The notes under the pieces: generated by a model | The model's database searches: none | Seen by the model: the letters and a program-made list of their open reading frames with translations, nothing else | Told to the model about the DNA's origin: nothing | In this document: in pieces, positions 13,306 through 14,333 of the stretch | How the letters are laid out: each line of letters opens with the position of its first letter | How positions within the stretch are numbered: the first letter of the stretch is position 1 | Assembly: GCA_013138555.1 (NCBI GenBank) | Contig: WTCN01000042.1 | Coordinates: forward strand, 1-14,333 | Source: Methyloprofundus sp. | Lineage (GTDB): Bacteria; Pseudomonadota; Gammaproteobacteria; Methylococcales; Methylomonadaceae | Length of the DNA: 14,333 nt | Direction of reading: 5' to 3' | Program-made: the position numbers and the translations under genes

Positions 13306-14333
13306 TTGAATATTTTTCATTACCTCACCTTTCAGCGCTTTTTTACTATCAGGGTATTGCTGGTTTTTCTTGCCTACCCCTGTTTGCTTTATGCTGATCC
13401 GGATATAGAGATTACTGGTCTGGATTCAACGCAGGAAGCGAATGTAAGAGCTTATCTATCTTTAAGTAAAGAAGATTGCAAATCTCCAAACTGGAAAATC
13501 AAACGGTTATTCAAACAGGCTCCTGTACAAATTCAACAGGCGTTACGCGCTGTAGGCTATTATCATCCGCAAATCACTAAATCATTGAGCTGGGAGGAGG
13601 GTTGCTGGGCGAGTTCCTTTGCTATAGAAGTAGGGCCGCCGGTAATCATTGCCGTGCTTGATGTGCAAGTGTTAGGGCTTGGAGCAGAGCAGGTCTTTTT
13701 TCGTGAATTATTGCAAAATATCAGTGTAAAAACGGGTGATATTGTTAATCATGGACAATATGAAAAGCTGAAAAAGGATTTGCGGACACTGGCTGATGCG
13801 AAAGGTTATTTTGATAATTCTTTTGCTGTCAATCGCCTGGTGATTGACCCAGAGCATAATAGGGCTGATATACAGGTACATTTACAAACGGGGCATCGTT
13901 ATTATATTAATAGCATTAACCTTGGAAAAAATGCCTTACACCCAGATTTTAGCAGTCAATACTTAGCAATTGAAACTGGGCAGGCTTATGATCGGGAACT
14001 GATCGTCAAATCACATCAGTTATTAGACTCGGCAGGGTACTTTAAAGATATCCAGTTAAAATACATGCAAAAACAGGCTGAGGATTATTATGCGCCGCTG
14101 GCTGTTAAACTGACTAATCTGCCTAGACATGTGATGTCCGCAGGTGTGGGTTACGATACAGATTTAGGCTTTCGACTCAGTGCCGGGTATAAAAACAGAT
14201 ATTTGAATGAGAGCGGGCATCAGTTTATTGCTGACCTGAATGTATCATTAAAAAAATCCTTTTTTGTGATGGAGTATTTGCTGCCACTGGATAATCCACT
14301 CAAAGATCGTTTGTCTTTTTTTACTGGAGTTAC
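13306..14333 (+). CDS. tamA: TamA, outer-membrane translocation/assembly factor (partial, runs off the window)
   Basis: About 342 codons are visible without a stop. TamA is a BamA/Omp85-family barrel with three POTRA domains that works with TamB in outer-membrane assembly and lipid homeostasis. Family stretches: ALRAVGYYHPQI in POTRA1; NHGQYEKLKKDLRTLADAKG then YFDNSF in POTRA2; GHRYYINSI and LLDSAGYFKDIQ in POTRA3; then the start of the barrel, AGVGYDTDLGFRLSAGYKN and YLLPLDNPL. There is no in-frame ATG before the mature part. TTG at 13306 gives a plausible signal peptide (MNIFHYLTFQRF..., then VLLVFLAYPCLLYA, cleavage before DPDIE), without a Shine-Dalgarno. Two Cys in POTRA1 (DCKSPNW and EGCWAS) could form a disulfide. 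It is probably not part of the chemosensory operon. Confidence 0.85.
   Translation, partial: MNIFHYLTFQRFFTIRVLLVFLAYPCLLYADPDIEITGLDSTQEANVRAYLSLSKEDCKSPNWKIKRLFKQAPVQIQQALRAVGYYHPQITKSLSWEEGCWASSFAIEVGPPVIIAVLDVQVLGLGAEQVFFRELLQNISVKTGDIVNHGQYEKLKKDLRTLADAKGYFDNSFAVNRLVIDPEHNRADIQVHLQTGHRYYINSINLGKNALHPDFSSQYLAIETGQAYDRELIVKSHQLLDSAGYFKDIQLKYMQKQAEDYYAPLAVKLTNLPRHVMSAGVGYDTDLGFRLSAGYKNRYLNESGHQFIADLNVSLKKSFFVMEYLLPLDNPLKDRLSFFTGV

Overview
The window is a stretch of AT-rich chromosome, most likely from a gammaproteobacterium. The Chp/Pil chemosensory gene order, a TamA homologue, a porin ending in a terminal Phe, and a CopC-CopD pair all fit that group. A methanotroph-like or sulfur-oxidiser-like lineage is possible, but I cannot fix the genus from sequence alone.

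Layout. Positions 2-106 hold the last codons of an outer-membrane porin. An AT-rich gap follows, then a small unknown gene on the minus strand (461-658). A copper-handling pair comes next: periplasmic CopC (about 955-1317) and a 546-residue CopD-type membrane protein with an unusual C-terminal membrane extension (1335-2975). An 814-bp gap (2976-3789) carries repeat debris, a near-palindrome, a 12-bp perfect stem and a possible promoter. From 3790 to 12903 all seven genes run on the plus strand and form a twitching-motility-type (Pil-Chp) chemosensory cluster: a double-receiver regulator in the pilG position, pilH, pilI (CheW), pilJ (chemoreceptor), chpA (hybrid CheA kinase), and two further CheW-like genes, the last resembling chpC. 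A 402-bp gap carrying a MITE-like inverted-repeat element follows, then the first two-thirds of tamA, which runs off the window end.

How the genes fit together. By homology, the PilJ receptor couples through CheW-like adaptors (PilI and the two downstream proteins) to the ChpA kinase. ChpA passes phosphate from its HPt histidine (H674) to its own receiver and to the PilG-like and PilH receivers, which control type IV pilus motors and often cAMP. Several parts depart from the textbook Pseudomonas system. The receptor's periplasmic part is a NIT (nitrate/nitrite-sensing-type) domain instead of the usual PilJ domains. The PilG-position protein carries an extra, apparently unphosphorylatable receiver. 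ChpA has one recognisable His-containing HPt, two degenerate HPt-like modules, and an acidic linker studded with Gly-Phe-Phe motifs. No methyltransferase (pilK) or methylesterase (chpB) gene is present in the cluster. A run of nine G near the start of pilJ could make the receptor phase-variable. Very short ORFs with good Shine-Dalgarno sequences sit just before the first gene and before chpA.

The intergenic regions on both sides of the cluster share fragments of one dispersed repeat family. I see no rRNA, tRNA, CRISPR array or transposase gene.
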